Source: Melastoma dodecandrum
Lineage: Eukaryota > Streptophyta > Magnoliopsida > Myrtales > Melastomataceae
Length of the DNA: 64,000 nt
Direction of reading: 5' to 3'
Assembly (NCBI GenBank): GCA_029817715.1
Contig: JARUPY010000539.1
Coordinates: 1,525,501 to 1,589,500, forward strand
Part shown: positions 61,838-64,000 of the stretch, piece after piece
Numbering within the stretch: the stretch's first letter is position 1
Layout: each line of letters opens with the position of its first letter
Position numbers and translations under genes: made by a program
Notes under the pieces: model-generated
What the model saw: the letters and a program-made list of their open reading frames with translations, nothing else
What the model was told of the DNA's origin: nothing
Database searches by the model: none

Positions 61838-63953
61838 TCAATCAACAGTTATGCATTGTTGAGACAGAAAGGTGGCATTTGACAGAAGGTTAACCAGAAG
61901 TTTCTCCAGCCTTCTTGCTCCAGGTCCTGGCCGTAGTATATCAGCATCTCCCCAGATCAAACAGGTATCATTCCCCGAACCTCCCAAACACCAACCCCCA
62001 GGCAAAACTTGGCCAGCCGTGCGTCCCAAGATCTCAAAATCAATACGGTCAAGGATCGACTCATCCGTCGAGAATGGCGAGGCAAAGGCAGCACCGCTTC
62101 TAATCATATCATCAAAGTCACTGGAATTGAGGTGGGGTGCTTTCCCCCTTTCAGATTTGAAGGAAGTTGTGTACACTAAGTTATGATTTAGAACAGTCTT
62201 GTTAAACTGCTGAGAATTGCAAAGGGCAGTTGGGAAGTAGCTTGAAAATGAGTAAGGGGTGTTTGCCATATACATCAGAAGGGTCCTGGGTAAGTTGTCG
62301 GTTCCCAATATGAGGAACTCGACATAACTTCGACTTAAAATATTGAAATTTGAGCCTGCCAAGAGAATAAAGCAGGTCAGTATGGTCCGCGAGCATTGAT
62401 TGTAGAAACCACAATATGATGATGAAAGTCATTGAGTTGGCTAAAAAGTGGGAGTTGGAATGAAGTCCCTCCTTCAGTGGCATGGGACAATATCAAGAAA
62501 CTAATTACATTAGTTCCCCTGTACTAAGGAGTGGCACGAAGGATTGAAGTAACGAGACCTGTGAAAAGCATGAAAGCATCAGGCAAATCTCGCTTCTGGC
62601 TGGCATAAAACATCTCCGTTCTCTCTGCTAGATAAAGGCCTGGATCAACAATGATTGGCTTCAACTTTCTTGACCTGCAGCAAATAGCAGTGAGCTGAAG
62701 AATATTTCTCCCCGACATCTAAAACTAAACTTCCATGAAAGTAGCATTAATAAGAACATGAGATTGAGTGACATACTCTCTCCAGCCAATATAACTTGTA
62801 TGGTTCACAAAATTCAGATCCCTGGGCATGTAAGATAAGATATGGAGCAGATCTGCAGAAATATGACAAAGCACCACAAATCAATCCAAACCTCAATCCT
62901 GCCGTCCATCCGTAGGAAAAAAAACAAATACCCACGTGACTGCCGTTATCAAACCATTTTGGTGCATGCATAACAAAAGGATAATGGAAGATGCAAGAAT
63001 CCAGATAATAGCTCGGGCTATGACCAATAGAATGGCAAAACTCGTGATGCGAAACCCCAATTTCATCAGCAAACAGCGGCACTAGCTTGTCATCGCCTAT
63101 GACGGCAAACTCTCCCATTTCATCTAAGGTTCCCAACTAAATGGGCCATCTGCAGCCTGCCCTCAGATCCTTAATCGAATCAGCCCTGAGATACAGGACA
63201 CTTATTCCATATCTATTGCATCCTTATGAGCCACTGAAACTCCTAGGCAGCACAATCTGATCTCGTAAGGCACTTGTTCAGAGCTTACATCCCCCACATC
63301 CCGGTCCATCACTAGAACATCAACGACATGAAGAGATAACAAAGTCGAAACGACAATGTACCATCTTGGGTAACAAGGGGATAATCAAGTGCGCCGACAC
63401 ATATGAACCAATCCCAACTCCACCCCAATCTAAGCGCCACAGCAGCCCCCCTAAGGGCGGCTGACACTGGCGAACTCCCCTTAGCATAGGCGAAATCCGC
63501 CTTCCCGAGGACCTCCACATTGTGAGCAGCCCTGAAAACCTCATGCTTGCGGACGGACTCAGCCAACGACTCCCTCTCAGCAGCCCTAGCGATCCTATCG
63601 AGGTGGAGTAGGTAGTAATTCTTGGGGTGGTAAATCGAGAGCAGTAGGCGTAGAACGCGGGAGGACTGGCCAGCCGTTCCGGAGACGAAGTAGGCGATCG
63701 AGGGAGGGGACGGAGGGGAGGACCCCGTGGGGATCCGGCGCTTGGGGTCGGGGAAGAGGAAGGGATCGGTGAGAGGCCGATTCGCTGCGGGGGACAGGGA
63801 CGAGGAGGAGAGCGCGAGGAGGAAAAGGACGGAGAATACGGAGGTGAAGACGACGACGTAGACGGTGGTCCCGGTGGGTGGGAGCTTCGCCGGTGTCGTT
63901 ACTGCCGTCGGGGAGGAGAGTGGGGGCGGGCTCTCGTGGTGGTGGGAGTTCAT
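61838..63953 (-). CDS. GT14 family beta-glucuronosyltransferase (GlcAT14-like), 433 aa
   Basis: Exons 63953-63362, 62852-62777, 62674-62559 and 62355-61838 total 1302 nt in frame, a normal GT14 length. It has a type II Golgi layout: a short proline-rich cytosolic tail, a membrane anchor at about 31-54 (VYVVVFTSVFSVLFLLALSS), a stem, then the catalytic domain from IAYFVSGTAGQSSRVLRLLL. Family blocks are SWDWFICVGALDYPLVTQD, SYMPRDLNFVNHTSYIGWRE, KPIIVDPGLYLAERTEMFY, RSYVEFLILGTDNLPRTLLM, YFPTALCNSQQFNKT and GGWCLGGSGNDTC. GlcAT14 enzymes add glucuronic acid to the galactan chains of arabinogalactan proteins, which affects calcium binding at the cell surface. The start lies 47 bases from the window edge, so its promoter is outside. 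Confidence 0.93.
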
Positions 63954-64000
63954 GTCGAAAGAGACACAGATCGGCGGACAACGAACTGGATCTAGAACCG

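Overview
The window is plant nuclear DNA, almost certainly from a eudicot. The evidence is intron-rich genes with GT-AG splicing, plant-only families (LBD, alpha-expansin, class III peroxidase, HAK/KUP transporter, WEB/DUF827, group I bZIP, an IDA-like peptide), a Ty1/copia retrotransposon of the Sirevirus type, and hAT and Mutator-type miniature elements. Gene models were built by hand by joining exons at splice sites. Every intact model closes in frame, and every one falls at the length I expect for families I know. Species cannot be told from the sequence alone.

Layout. 1-7.8 kb: three minus-strand housekeeping genes, namely a CENP-O/MCM21 kinetochore protein (12 exons, 332 aa), alpha-SNAP (9 exons, 289 aa) and a small HIG1-type mitochondrial protein (82 aa). 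9.6-23.8 kb: a class III peroxidase whose first exon is split by a complete 13.1-kb Sirevirus-like retrotransposon in minus orientation. The element has 2.3-kb LTRs, a GTCTT target duplication, an intact 1372-aa gag-pol, a second 605-aa envelope-position ORF, a tRNA-iMet primer site and repeated polypurine tracts. The peroxidase is also damaged independently (frameshifts, a deletion, lost calcium ligands). 25.6-30.5 kb: an LBD15-like transcription factor and a DUF688-like gene, separated by about 3 kb of non-coding DNA that holds a perfect 28-bp inverted repeat. 32.7-42.1 kb: four plus-strand genes in tandem, namely a WEB/DUF827 coiled-coil protein, a small HMG-box-like protein, the riboflavin-pathway HAD phosphatase PYRP2 and uroporphyrinogen decarboxylase. 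A 589-bp hAT element lies just 3' of PYRP2. 42.3-45.1 kb: a 5'-truncated, frameshifted HAK/KUP potassium transporter relic and a small IDA-like peptide precursor.

45.1-52.2 kb: three copies of one Mutator-type MITE surround a GH27 alpha-galactosidase (15 exons, 425 aa). 52.7-64 kb: an alpha-expansin, a group I bZIP factor whose first intron carries a 1.3-kb hAT element, and a GT14 glucuronosyltransferase-like gene that reaches almost to the end of the window.

There is no operon-like logic. Several genes act at the cell wall or apoplast (peroxidase relic, alpha-galactosidase, expansin, IDA-like peptide), and GT14 enzymes glycosylate arabinogalactan proteins in the Golgi, but this clustering may be chance. 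The most unusual structure is the retrotransposon. Its LTRs, leader, spacer and 3' region are filled with a short iterated motif built around AGAAGGT/ACCTTCT, and its LTRs hold 41-bp and 35-bp tandem arrays that differ by one unit between the two LTRs.
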